Assembly: GCA_963920635.1 (NCBI GenBank)
Contig: OY987299.1
Location: 66,756,692 to 66,820,691 of the forward strand
Length of the DNA: 64,000 nt
Origin: Pseudeuparius sepicola
Taxonomy: Eukaryota; Arthropoda; Insecta; Coleoptera; Anthribidae
Reading direction: 5' to 3'
Below are positions 40,360 to 49,916 of the stretch, in pieces. Below the pieces are notes generated by a model. It was not told the DNA's origin and searched no databases. It saw only the letters and a program-made list of their open reading frames with translations. The position numbers were made by a program, and so were the translations under genes. Every line of letters starts with the position of its first letter. Position 1 is the first letter of the stretch.

Positions 40360-43300
40360 ATCACATTTTAATTCATAAAATAAGCTATCCGTATCCTTAT
40401 AAAGTAGTTTACACTGGTCAGTTGAATATTTTTGCAACATGTAATCATAATGAAAATTATAAACACACGTCTTTGAGATATCGAGTATAGCCATCCCGAT
40501 GTATAGGGGCTTTGTAAAAACAATTTCAGTTTTATTCAGTTCAATTGCAACTAAATCTGTATCAAAAATTAATCGACTGTTAAAAGCCGGACTAGCATAT
40601 AAATTCTTAGCTCCATACCTACCTTCCCATTTCCTAACTAATTTTACATTTCTATGTTAGCGAATATTTTCCATGGTCTTACCATATACGGCATTAACCA
40701 TCAATTTAATTACTGTTTTTTTCAAAATTAAACTTAGCTTTTGTCCTCAATTCTGTATTAAATTTAATGTAAGGAGCTAGCCAGGCAGACTGACTAAATT
40801 TTAAAACCCTATGAATCTTTTTTAAAGTTAAACCGTGACTTAACGCTTGTTTAAGAGTCCTGTAGTGTACAACATACTTTTCTTTTGAATTGAGAGTTGT
40901 CATAAGTTTGGGAAGTTTAGAATTTGGTGGTTTAGAATGTTCTGCGCAAAACGGTAGGTCTTTATGGGGATCATGTAAATTTTCCGGATAGTCTAAATCG
41001 ACTTCTAAAACGTATCCTTCTGGACCGTTATCCGGAATATTCATCACGTTAATGCTTGTATCAACCCATTGGAAGTTACCGTAAGGAAGAGATTCCCCCA
41101 TTGCCCACCCGTATAAATTGTTTACATCCAGATAAAGTAAGTATGTGGAAGGTTTGTTAGGATCATAATTTTTCATATATTTGTTGTTTGCTTCAGAATA
41201 TCTATTACAACATTGGCTTATCCCCCCTCTCACCCCTTTCTCAAAAAACATTAATATATCAATATCTTGAAAGGTTTCTAATCGACACCCAGTATATTTA
41301 AGCATACAGTCCCAAGTATATCCCGGTAAAGTGTAGTACCAAGCCGGATCCAAACAATAATTCTTTATACAAGTTTTCCTAAAGTTCTGGAAGATATCGG
41401 TAAGTATCATAATGTCCGTCTTGAGATATAGGTCACTATATTCACCTAAACTTTGAATATTAAATTTATCCCAAACTAACTGGGCATGTCTGTAATCGCT
41501 TTGACTAATGTGAGTATCATTTAACTTGCTATAGAATTGCTCGACTGGTGGTAAACACTTCTCATTAAGTTTATTTATGTCATCGATATAATCATAACAA
41601 AATACCCCCTTTTTGGTTAACAGATCTAGATTGTTCGAAGATACATCACTAAATTCCTTTTGGGTAATAATAAAGTCCCCTTTATTGAGAGATGATGCTA
41701 ATGTATCCAAAGAGAAGCCTAAAAATTTAAAGGAGTCGATGACTCTAAATTTAACTTCAATATCGGTATCAGAAACTGTAAAACTAATATATTTTTCCTT
41801 GTTTATTGGAAGCAATGTCACATTATGCTTTTTAGCAAGATCTCTTATAATAAAATGACTGTCGTACCCACTAAAGTTATGAAATACTATGGGTACTACA
41901 AAGGAGTTTCTGTAATTTATGTTACACGCTTGGTGTGCGTATCCGCGAAAACGTGATATCAGATGGTCATGATCATGTACTATTATATCGTTAGAATTAA
42001 ACGGTTTTTCACATATGTGACACGTAGTAGTTGCATTTTTTAAACTTATAGGTTCACTCATTGGTTCATTATTTTTTAATTTTGAAGCAACAGAGAGTGC
42101 TATATTTTCCATTTCATTTGCAAACCAAGACATGCAATCAATACCACGATAACTCTTATAAAAAGACAATGTATCATTATAATCACATTTAAAATAGTAG
42201 CCCGCGCTAAAGGCTTCATGTTTCTGATATTTAGCAGTATTTAAACATTGTGATTCATCATAAGGTTTTAGGATTGATTCAAAATCAGCATAAATAATAA
42301 ATGGTACTTTTTCCTTATGGATATAATTTTTAAATTCAATATACTTATTTTTCGGAAATGATACGTTGCAGTTGTTTATGTCTTGACAATATTCAATGTG
42401 TTCATTTAATTTTTCTTGGGATGAGTAATAATTTAAGCATCTATCACAAACAAACATCCTACCTTTATGTTTATTAGTTTGGGATGCTATTAATCTCGAT
42501 AAATATTTAACCCAACAATAATGGTAATTGATTTCGGTTGTTGATTCATCGATAGGGAGAGCTTCATGCTCACCGACTTTCGGAAAATGTGTATCCTGAA
42601 CTAAAATTAAATTAGCATGTTTTTCCATTTTGTTTTTAGTTAGACGAGCCGGAGAAGTTCTAAAAGAGCTGGATTTGACACTAACTCTAGAACATACACA
42701 TTTACCGATATATTATTCAGTTTTTCGAATTTTGCTATTTGACTTAGAGTTACAGGAAATTCAAGGCCATCTAGGTTTAAAACGGTTGAAGGGTGGGGAT
42801 ATGAGGAAGTACGATTTGGTCTTCCAACAGGTGGATATAGAGCTGATACAATACTCCAAGCAAAACAAAGATTATCATCATTTTGAATGTTAATGTTAAT
42901 ACAAGCTTGTTTAGATTGTATTGATTCCGGGAGGTTTATGTAAGATCTACCACCATTTCCCATCTCTACCTTGTTTATATTAACTTCCAAACTTAAGATT
43001 CTGTGAAGAGTCCAACCGGACTCCTGATGTTCAAAGGACTCAATGGCAGCTAAAATTTTTTCAATAATATTGCTTTCAAACCATTGTTTTAACTGTGTTC
43101 CTTGATCGATTATTTCATTGTTTGTATTAAAATACTTATTCTCAAGTATCTCCTGATCTCCAGACGTTTTAATAAATTCCCTACAAAAGACAGCATTTAC
43201 TTTAATTATATTGAATGATCTTAAGATCCTATTAATGCGAGTCTTAAAAACAAAAAACGCGTCTTTAAAAAACTGCAGAATATCTATGTGCTTTAAATTA

Positions 43301-43644
43301 ATTATAACACCTGTGCGTATACGATTATTAAAAATTGATTTTATATCCTCCCACTTTACCCTGTCACTTCGACTTTCCCGCTTACGTTGACCTGTTCCAA
43401 CATGTTGAAATTTTTTTAAGTACACTTTAAATCGTTTCAAATGACTCAAGTTCGTTTGCAATTTAATCCGAGTGCCATGATTACAGTCAGCCTTTTTCAA
43501 TGCTTTATGAACTAACCGGATGTTTACATTTATTATTTTTTTCTAATGTGCTAAAGTAGCGTCATCAGAATTATTAATAAGCGTAAACACTTTTTCAAGC
43601 GTTTTAATAATGTCATCACTTACCGTTCCAATTTCTGCTGACAT
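40360..43644 (-). pseudogene. polB: Polinton family B DNA polymerase, broken
   Basis: Protein-primed-type polymerase. 42628-40706 (640 codons) holds Exo I (IIYADFESIL, residues 111-120), a zinc/HNH-like insert (CHICEKPF...HDHDH...HQACN), Exo II (FHNFSGYDSHF), Exo III (YLKTD, 401), motif A (YLDVNNLYGWAM, 499) and motif B (FNTELRTKAKF). 43500-42640 holds the N-terminal domain with DNLCFAWSIVSALYP. A short frame from ATG 43644 in the same frame ends at TAG 43543-43545. Further breaks are a frame change near 42650, one near 40706, a stop near 40665, and the 180-bp deletion past motif C (40356/40357). It cannot make a full enzyme. Confidence 0.88.
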
Positions 43645-43788
43645 CTTAAGATGTGTGAGTATGAAAAAGCAATGAGACAAAACCGAGAAGGTTATAACTT
43701 AAATAGTAGAGTTTTCCCCCACTCATTTCTTCAAGTTGAAATACATTAACGAGTTCATTTATTTCTCCAGTGAGTTTTGAACCTTAAA
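43645..43788. other. Divergent intergenic region between polB and gene X paralogue
   Basis: A 144-bp region from which polB is read leftward and the gene X paralogue rightward. AT-rich with TTATAACTTAAATAG near 43692, but no promoter pair as clear as elsewhere in the element. Confidence 0.35.
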
Positions 43789-44100
43789 ATGGAGACGTTC
43801 TTTAATCAACTAAATCAGAAATCGTTGATTAAACCATTCATGAAGGCTCGACGTATAGAAATTGGACAAGAGCTTCAAGTATTATCGTTTAGAAGAGTTT
43901 GCATACAGTATACAGAAAGAGTTTCTGTGGAATTTTTTACATTTTACACTGTGCTACCGCAAAGATTTACAGACAAATTCACTACGCAGCGAATTATAGA
44001 ATTAAATAGGGGAATTGAGTGTGGACAGAAGGTGTTTCTATTGAGCCTTGGGCCAACAGAAGGTAGAACCACGAAGTTTGAATTTTCCCTTGAAGAATGA
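43789..44100 (+). CDS. Gene X paralogue inside the Polinton
   Basis: About 103 residues from ATG 43789 (a four-codon TTG extension upstream is open but unlikely to be used). It aligns over its length with the 95-residue protein at 2825 (RRVCIQYTERVSVEF, TVLPQRFTDKFTTQRIIELN, FLLSLGP). It shares the general strand pattern of the terminal-repeat gene X, so one element carries three members. Possibly a small single-domain nucleic-acid-binding or structural protein; not recognised. Confidence 0.65.
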   Translation: METFFNQLNQKSLIKPFMKARRIEIGQELQVLSFRRVCIQYTERVSVEFFTFYTVLPQRFTDKFTTQRIIELNRGIECGQKVFLLSLGPTEGRTTKFEFSLEE

Positions 44101-44126
44101 AAACTTCCGAGCTTAGACTGTTGAGT

Positions 44127-44258
44127 ATGTACAATCGAAGGAAACTTCAAATGTATTTGAAATCTCTAGATGATTTAAAGCATGAGATTGAAATGTACGA
44201 GATAAATAAGAAAATTGCTAATATTAATTTGAATTTAATAAAAACTATTAAAAAGTGA
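44127..44258 (+). CDS. Possible 43-residue helical protein
   Basis: ATG 44127 to TGA 44256-44258. The product is a single amphipathic helix (MYLKSLDDLKHEIEMYEINK) with regularly spaced hydrophobics suggesting a short coiled coil. It lies 26 bases after the gene X paralogue on the same strand, and an AATAAA overlaps its end (about 44236). Small enough to be chance, but the composition is protein-like. Confidence 0.35.
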   Translation: MYNRRKLQMYLKSLDDLKHEIEMYEINKKIANINLNLIKTIKK

Positions 44259-45385
44259 GTGTTGTTTTTTTCCTGTATCATGTAGAAAATGAAAGTGTAT
44301 ACTTACCTTTTCTGGTCTTATCACTTCCTTCCAGATATTATCAAATGTTGTCTTTTGCTTAGTCACTAATCACTTGAGTTCTTTTTTTAATCAGATAAAT
44401 CAGATAAATTGGTAAATTATATGTTTATTAGGGAAATATAATTACATATCAAAATCAAAAAATTCTTTAAATTTTGTCATGAGACTATTGGTTTGGGTTT
44501 CTTCTCGCGTTAATCTATCCATATTTTGTAGAATATTTTTCTTCCTGGCTTCCAGTTTGGTTAGCTGCTCTTTGTTTTTCGACCTTTTATGTTTAGACCC
44601 TTTGTTTTCATTAATAATTAATCCCCTTATGATGCAATTTTTTGGAGTACACTCTACCTATATATGTCACTCATGAACTGTCGTTTTCTGACTTTTTCTG
44701 TACTGTGAACTAATTATTCAACTGACTATGTCCCTAGACTTAATTTCCACCAATCACAAACGCGCAATTTTGAATTATTACAAATGGTTTCTAGATGGTG
44801 CAAAAATCCTCGTCTTCGACTCGGATTTTTGTTGCCACCAGCACTCATGCTTCTTGTTAAAATATTACTTAGCAACCTGTTTTTTAGATTTTTTTCGGGA
44901 AAATTAGATGCCCTTATGATATTACTTACGAGTAAAATCAGTTTGAGTATGACTAAAGTCCAAACTCGATATTTTATTGTGTCTGTACTGCTCATTTCAT
45001 TTAAAACGGATCTGGGATAGATGTTTCATTCAAAACCACATTGTAAAGGGCCATTTATCAGTTCCAAAATAGCGATTTACACCCTTTCTATTCCTTTTCA
45101 CTGTAACGTCTTATTTCCGTCGATTTCAAACTGATAAATTACGTGTCAACCCTTCTATTGAAGACATCCATCATTCATCATATCTACCTGTTAATTGGAC
45201 ACGAACACAATCTATCTGTAAAATGCCATCCTTGTTTCTAGCGACGTTTATAAATTTTACCGCTCGAAGATAAATAAAAATTTATCGTCCGAAGGAAAAT
45301 AATAATATCGTATGTCTTTTCTCTAGGGAGTGATTTAATGAATTTATCGATTTATCTTGATGGAAGAGCGCGCAAGGTCAGTCAA
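44259..45385. other. Polinton right interior, no clear gene
   Basis: Two minus-strand stretches are open without a good start: about 44660-44462, lysine-rich and helical (KHKRSKNKEQLTKLEARKKN), and 44995-44726 (89 codons), starting inside the inverted-repeat arm. Neither is recognised. The outer border of the left inverted-repeat arm is at 44867. Confidence 0.35.
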
Positions 45386-46008
45386 TTAGAAACATAATAA
45401 CATAATGAATGGAGAATTTCTCTGCACCTTTATATCGCTGATCTTCCTTTTACAGAAGACGTTTGCGTGTCCCCTAACTTTGTGTAAATAGCTTGTTGGA
45501 CTTTGCCCCCGGATTTGCTGTGTGTTGAAGAACTCTTCGTTACCTCCAACAGTCACATCACTGATGACACTTATGTTGTCATCCTCCCTCACCGATTGCA
45601 ACAGGGACATATTTTTCCCCTTGCCTTTGCCCCTCCTTGTTGGATTCTTTGAAGTAGATGGTTGAGGTGCGGGTTCGGGTTGGGTTTGTTGCCCTCCAAG
45701 TAAGGTAAATAAATCAACATCACCATTATTTTGGTTCAATGGCTGTAACAAAGAGAAAAAATCTGAGTATATTTTTGTTTGATTTTTCAAATTAATACTG
45801 AATTATGAGCAAATGAATAGTAACAGTCTTCTCTTTTTTCTTGAATATTCTTTTTCTCATATTCCAAATAACCAAAAATCACTTAATGAGAGAATAATTT
45901 AAAAAATCATTAAATGAGACATAAAGAAGTTTAAAGATAAATAATATTTTTCATTGAACTTACAGTTATGATAATGTCTTGTAGTATATTGGCCCCACTG
46001 CACTGCAT
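45386..46008 (-). CDS. Spliced Polinton gene of unknown function
   Basis: Exon 1 is 46008-45964 (ATG, 15 codons) ending at GTAAGT. The intron is 45963-45743, with a pyrimidine-rich TTTTTTCTCTTTGTTACAG acceptor. Exon 2 is 45742-45386. Splicing is in phase 0 and gives about 133 residues. Exon 2 alone has no ATG at its start, which supports the intron. The protein has a proline/glutamine-rich part, a basic patch (RRGKGKGK) that could be a nuclear signal or bind nucleic acid, then an acidic part. Not recognised. The same structure is present in the inverted copy. Confidence 0.55.
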
Positions 46009-46571
46009 GATGACAAGTTTCACGAATTACTAATGCTGGTCACAGAACTGAAGAAAATTTTAGTTGAGAGCAAAGATATAATGTAAAATTTTACCGAGCT
46101 TGCATTATTCTTGAGGGGACACCCAAGACCCAATCGAGTGTGTCGAAAAGTCTACCACACCAATCCACATAGTGCATTCGCTTTCCTCGTCTAAACGCGC
46201 AGGCGTGGTTCCCACAAAGGGGCTGGGCTTATCTCCTTGAAGGCTTGCTGCGCATGTGCAAGTGGGTGGAGCTAACCAGAATTCCCGGGCATGCAAAATC
46301 GCTGATTTCAATGTTTACGAAATGCAGATGGCTAACCCTGAGAATGTTTTTGAGACAAAATTTCAACTCGTCAGTTGAATGTTTAAAAAACACAGATGGT
46401 CAGAGAATGTTGATATGATCTCACATATCGGTTCCTTTTTGCATAGGATGTTACAAACATGATACAAAACACAGATGGGATATTTTCAACGACCGTCAGA
46501 ATACTGGCTGACAAAAAAATGAAACTACTTTTATTTTCATAACTTTATTACATGTTAAGACTACACAAATA
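46009..46571. other. Non-coding stretch between spliced gene and membrane gene
   Basis: One minus-strand frame (46311-46105) has a composition unlike its neighbours and no domain. Loose direct repeats containing ACAGATGG occur at about 46325-46480. Confidence 0.4.
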
Positions 46572-46991
46572 CTATAGCTCCACAACTGTTGTTAGATTTT
46601 TAATCCATTGATTTTCCACCAACTTATGGATTAATTTAATCATCCATTTTAAAATCAAGAGTGAGGAACATGTGGCAATAAAATAAATCACGCTTTCTAG
46701 GGATTGACCTGTTGTAACTTGTTCATTTAACGTTTCAGAAATTGGTGTAACCCACTCTGTGTCAGCGACCGTACCATTTTCAAATATCATTCGAAGTTTA
46801 TACTGTTTGATATTACTTGGTATATTTGTCATTACAACTTCATCAGTGGTAGGTGTTGGAGTTAATGAAATGCAATTTAATGAATCATCCATACAAATAG
46901 CAACATCGTTTACGTCATACGGTTTATAGACGTATATTATGTTATTGATAATCAGAGAATGAAGTAACAGGTATTCTGCACTCAACATCAT
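46572..46991 (-). CDS. Small membrane protein with signal-like N-terminus
   Basis: 139 residues from ATG 46991. This start is chosen because TATAAAAG (47026-47033) and a TCACA initiator lie upstream; the open frame extends further but through the promoter. The N-terminus MMLSAEYLLLHSLIINNII resembles a signal peptide. A short lumenal part with two cysteines follows, and a transmembrane segment (VIYFIATCSSLLILKWMI) at about 100-118 with a lysine-containing tail. This looks like a type I membrane protein, perhaps a virion membrane or cell-entry factor; function unknown. Confidence 0.6.
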   Translation of the reverse strand: MMLSAEYLLLHSLIINNIIYVYKPYDVNDVAICMDDSLNCISLTPTPTTDEVVMTNIPSNIKQYKLRMIFENGTVADTEWVTPISETLNEQVTTGQSLESVIYFIATCSSLLILKWMIKLIHKLVENQWIKNLTTVVEL

Positions 46992-47025
46992 TTTCGAAAG
47001 TGTGACCCACTTAAGTTTTCTCTCT

Positions 47026-47033
47026 CTTTTATA
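47026..47033 (-). promoter_or_regulatory. TATA box of the membrane-protein gene
   Basis: TATAAAAG on the minus strand, about 30 bases upstream of a TCACA initiator, and 35 bases before the ATG at 46991. Confidence 0.6.
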
Positions 47034-47276
47034 GGAATCAAACAACAAAATGCTAATAAAGGCCTTTATTTAAGTAAAAACAAATATTAGTAATCGATTA
47101 AGTATTTTTCTAACCAAGAATATAATTTTTCACAATTTCTTAAGCTACATATCCATTTTTTACTTTCCTTGGGAGAAACCTTGAATGTCTATTACAGCAA
47201 TCTTCATCTTAACTTAGTTCTCAAATAAAACTGTTGGTATGATGCCGATGTCCCTACATTTATATCCGGGATCTGT

Positions 47277-48023
47277 TTACATCATATAGCTTCTTACAGT
47301 TTCGCTCAAGGGCAAATACTCCAAGACTCTGTCATGTATTATGATGCAAAATGCACGAGTCTTATCTGGAAATCCTTGAGAGCTCTCAATATCCAATTTA
47401 ACATCAACAGTGCTCATTTTAATTGTTTCATTGCGATGTGAGCAGTCGATAACGAACAGCGTCGCCCGATCTTTAAAGTCAGCATAATTAAGTAGTGGGC
47501 TCTTATCGCGTGTATTCATAAAGCTTGGGTAGAAGTCTCTGTAATTATTGTAAACTTCCAAGTAATCCCTATTGAAATCTTGCCGCAAGCGTTCAAACGG
47601 AAAGTATTCACCGTTTATTATAAGGCGTACGTCGGAAATATCTACATGATCAAAGTATGTCGGGTCCTTTTTTGAATTTTCTTTGCGGTCGATCTGAAAG
47701 CCAACAATAACAAACCATGGGCTTTCTACTGTGGCAGAGGTTTTAACGGACCATATTTCTTTGGTTGCATTTACAGTCAGATTAGGTAATTCATGTAACT
47801 CCCATTTGCGAAACGGAATCAAGATGGGTTTATTACTCTTGAGGGCTTGCAATAAGTTATACTTAGTTTTATCGACATATCCAAGTGATTTTAAAATATT
47901 TATGCTTTTAGGTGTAGGCGTCAGGTTGCGAGGTTGACGCTTCTGAGGTTCAGGTGACAGTGTGTTTATAAAGTGGTTTAACTCACTTTTATATGTGAGA
48001 CCCTCACCGAAAACTAGACCCAT
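47277..48023 (-). CDS. Polinton major capsid protein, C-terminal half only
   Basis: 248 residues. It has the conserved second jelly-roll region of Polinton/adintovirus hexon-like proteins: IPFRKWELHELPNLTVN, KTSATVESPWFVIVGFQ, then FVIDCSHRNETIKMSTVDVK and CIIIHDRVLEY. Intact members are roughly twice as long, with an N-terminal jelly roll that is absent here. The first 60 residues (MGLVFGEGLTYKSELN onward) look unrelated to the usual linker. Its ATG overlaps the stop of the penton gene. A deletion of the 5' half joined to the penton end is likely. It cannot form normal double-jelly-roll capsomers. Confidence 0.82.
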   Translation of the reverse strand: MGLVFGEGLTYKSELNHFINTLSPEPQKRQPRNLTPTPKSINILKSLGYVDKTKYNLLQALKSNKPILIPFRKWELHELPNLTVNATKEIWSVKTSATVESPWFVIVGFQIDRKENSKKDPTYFDHVDISDVRLIINGEYFPFERLRQDFNRDYLEVYNNYRDFYPSFMNTRDKSPLLNYADFKDRATLFVIDCSHRNETIKMSTVDVKLDIESSQGFPDKTRAFCIIIHDRVLEYLPLSETVRSYMM

Positions 48024-48727
48024 TACAAAGGTTTTACTTCTAATCTCACAATTATTTGTTCTCCACGGAAATTTACTAACTGAAAATTTTGATCCAAAAT
48101 CGATAAGGTTATATTATTTATTTCCCGTTTAGTGACAGGTAAGTAAAGTAGGTTTCTGGGGGTTTCGTCTATGGCGTCCCCCGGATTACATTCAGGAGAA
48201 AACTCGTAAATAGTATGAGTAGGTCTGTTGTTATAGTACGCTCCAGAGGTTAAATTGCTGTCAATATGTATTGTTCTGGTTTTGACGATATTCACCGGTA
48301 AATCTGATGCGTGGACACTTAGTGGAGGTAGTAAACGATTGGAATAACCAAGCAATGCGGCAATCGAATCTTTTGGTCGAAAATCAATCGTATATTTATC
48401 GCTGTATATTTCACACTGTAGAGTATTAGTATTGGCTTTCAATGAAAAATCAGGTATTTCGTTAAGATTTCTTAAAATTTTAATTATCGCTGTCTCTATG
48501 GCAGCAATTTCGTAAGATCCTCTGGGTATTTCTAAAACTTTCAATTCGTTTGCTTGATCGATTAAATAAAATTTATTATTCGGTGTCTCAATATTCGGTA
48601 TCGTATTATATGAATAAAACCCGAGCAACGCTAAGCCGTATTGTAAAGTTATGTCTAAATAAATGGGGTTATTGTAATCAACCGAGAGCACAGAGCTGTA
48701 GCCTTTCAACGTGAATAACAAAGACAT
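48023..48727 (-). CDS. Polinton penton (minor capsid, single jelly roll)
   Basis: 234 residues, intact and of normal length. Diagnostic end region: YEFSPECNPGDAIDETP, NLLYLPVTKREINNITLSI, and NFRGEQIIVRLEVKPL. It would form the capsid vertices. Transcription is probably from a TATAAAAA at 48755-48762, which lies in the last codons of the protease gene, with a TTAGT initiator at 48729-48733 about 4 bases before the ATG. Confidence 0.88.
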   Translation of the reverse strand: MSLLFTLKGYSSVLSVDYNNPIYLDITLQYGLALLGFYSYNTIPNIETPNNKFYLIDQANELKVLEIPRGSYEIAAIETAIIKILRNLNEIPDFSLKANTNTLQCEIYSDKYTIDFRPKDSIAALLGYSNRLLPPLSVHASDLPVNIVKTRTIHIDSNLTSGAYYNNRPTHTIYEFSPECNPGDAIDETPRNLLYLPVTKREINNITLSILDQNFQLVNFRGEQIIVRLEVKPL

Positions 48728-48728
48728 G

Positions 48729-48762
48729 ACTAATAGTTTTAAGTCGGTCAGCTCTTTTTATA
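48729..48762 (-). promoter_or_regulatory. Penton core promoter inside the protease 3' end
   Basis: TATAAAAA (48762-48755) and TTAGT (48733-48729), initiator A 30 bases from the box. The box overlaps codons for the last residues of the protease (LYKKS). Confidence 0.55.
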
Positions 48763-49107
48763 AAGAAATTCTAGACAAAGATGTCCACAGTTTATTTCAT
48801 TAAATTTTTGATATGCATCGTTATTATCTACAATTTTAACTTTTCCTAAATATTTAACAAGTTCTTTCGGTGGTTTTAAGTTACCGAAACTATCAAAGTA
48901 TTCAACAATATTATTATCTTTCTTATATGCTACCCAGTGAGTGCCTCTATTGTTTTTAACATCTAAATTAATAATTGCCGATTCATACGTATGTGGTTTG
49001 CTTGGAAGTGCATCTCTCATGAATACACCTCTAAAATATAACAACTTTAATTTTCTGGCAAATTTTTCGAGGTCAACGTTAGTTAATGGTCTCTTGGGTA
49101 GCTTCAC
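48748..49107 (-). CDS. Adenain-type cysteine protease
   Basis: 119 residues. Catalytic residues fit the adenovirus-protease family: H57 in NRGTHWVAYK, D72 in EYFDSFGN, Q100 in DAYQKFN and C107 in NCGHLCLEFL. It would mature the capsid proteins. There is no ATG at the expected N-terminus: the frame begins with GTG overlapping the TGA of the phospholipase gene (GTGA), and the next ATG (MRDALPS) would remove about 29 conserved residues. Either a non-AUG start, a splice (an AG lies just before), or a lost ATG. Confidence 0.87.
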   Translation of the reverse strand: MKLPKRPLTNVDLEKFARKLKLLYFRGVFMRDALPSKPHTYESAIINLDVKNNRGTHWVAYKKDNNIVEYFDSFGNLKPPKELVKYLGKVKIVDNNDAYQKFNEINCGHLCLEFLYKKS

Positions 49108-49877
49108 TGGGAGTTTTTTTGTTTCCTTAAAAATAAACCAAAGCCTCGTTTGTTTTTTCTCAAGTAAAGCCCCGATCCGATTGCTTCCATTGCTTTGTTA
49201 TGACGTTTTTGTTCTTCCATCTTTTTCTGCATATCTTTCGCAGCGATAACTGTTTTAGCAATTGCGCTAGCACCACCTGCCACCGATCCAAGAGCTCCCA
49301 GAGTACCTAGGATTGGAATCAAAGGAAGAAACCCACCGTTCGCCTCAAAAGGAATTATTCTGGGGATTCGGACTTTATTCTTTCCACCTACTTTTTTAAC
49401 TGCTAAACGTGCCGCTTTAATTGCAGCTAGTGTGGTTTTCTTAATTCCTTTTTCATTATTAAGTTGATTTCCGTTAAATGATTTTTTCAATGATTTTTCA
49501 ACCTTTTTCACTATATCACGTTTGAACGATTTTTTTAAGCCCATACCTAACTTGCGTTTAGTTTTCATTGTTGTAGTAACAAACCAAGCAGCTGTCTTTT
49601 CACCTAGTTTTGCGTCCTTAGACTTAACTCTTTGCCAAGCTTTATTTTCTAACACTCGATCTGCTTTATGTCGATCCTCTAAAGAGGAAGATTTCGAATA
49701 TACTATGTCGTGTTCTTTGCATGCAACGTCGAGAGGGTTTATGCCAGGGTCTCTCCTAGCTAATCTCTTGTTTAGCTTAGTTCCAGGTCCGCAATATTGG
49801 TATCCAGGAATGTGCAATTCAATTGGTAGATTACTGATAAGGGTATTAACCAAACCGTCTCCTGTGAATGATAACAT
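49104..49877 (-). CDS. Phospholipase A2-like virion protein
   Basis: 257 residues. The N-terminus has the calcium loop YCGPGT (28-33) and the catalytic pair HD (56-57, in CKEHDIVYSKS), as in parvovirus VP1 and related virion phospholipases that open the endosomal membrane. The middle is very basic (KTKRKLGMGLKKSFKRD). Then comes KVRIPRIIPFEANGGFLPLIP and a glycine/alanine-rich hydrophobic segment (LGALGSVAGGASAIAK), which resembles a membrane-active or capsid-binding peptide. Length is typical for Polintons. The start is fixed by a promoter 4 to 39 bases upstream. Confidence 0.88.
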   Translation of the reverse strand: MLSFTGDGLVNTLISNLPIELHIPGYQYCGPGTKLNKRLARRDPGINPLDVACKEHDIVYSKSSSLEDRHKADRVLENKAWQRVKSKDAKLGEKTAAWFVTTTMKTKRKLGMGLKKSFKRDIVKKVEKSLKKSFNGNQLNNEKGIKKTTLAAIKAARLAVKKVGGKNKVRIPRIIPFEANGGFLPLIPILGTLGALGSVAGGASAIAKTVIAAKDMQKKMEEQKRHNKAMEAIGSGLYLRKNKRGFGLFLRKQKNSQ

Positions 49878-49880
49878 TAG

Positions 49881-49916
49881 ACTGAATGCAAGTCTTTACA
49901 CGAAAATATATTTATA
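49881..49916 (-). promoter_or_regulatory. Core promoter of the phospholipase gene
   Basis: TATAAATA (49916-49909) and TCAGT (49885-49881), initiator A about 32 bases downstream of the box and 6 bases before the ATG at 49877. Confidence 0.7.

Larger units (their letters stand above)
38755..40500. repeat. 960-bp tandem duplication over the polymerase tail
   Basis: 38755-39714 is repeated from 39715. The copies share GATG at the joints (TAGATGAAG, CCCGATGAAG, CCCGATGTAT), so four-base microhomology. The second copy lacks the 180 bases equivalent to 39394-39573 and has an extra GAG near 39872. The unit covers the end of the 225-residue gene, the small zinc gene and the polymerase C-terminal coding region. 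Confidence 0.9.

Noticed and set aside
46105..46311. 68-codon frame (and its twin at 59194-59400)
   Set aside because: No promoter, no domain, odd composition; treated as non-coding.
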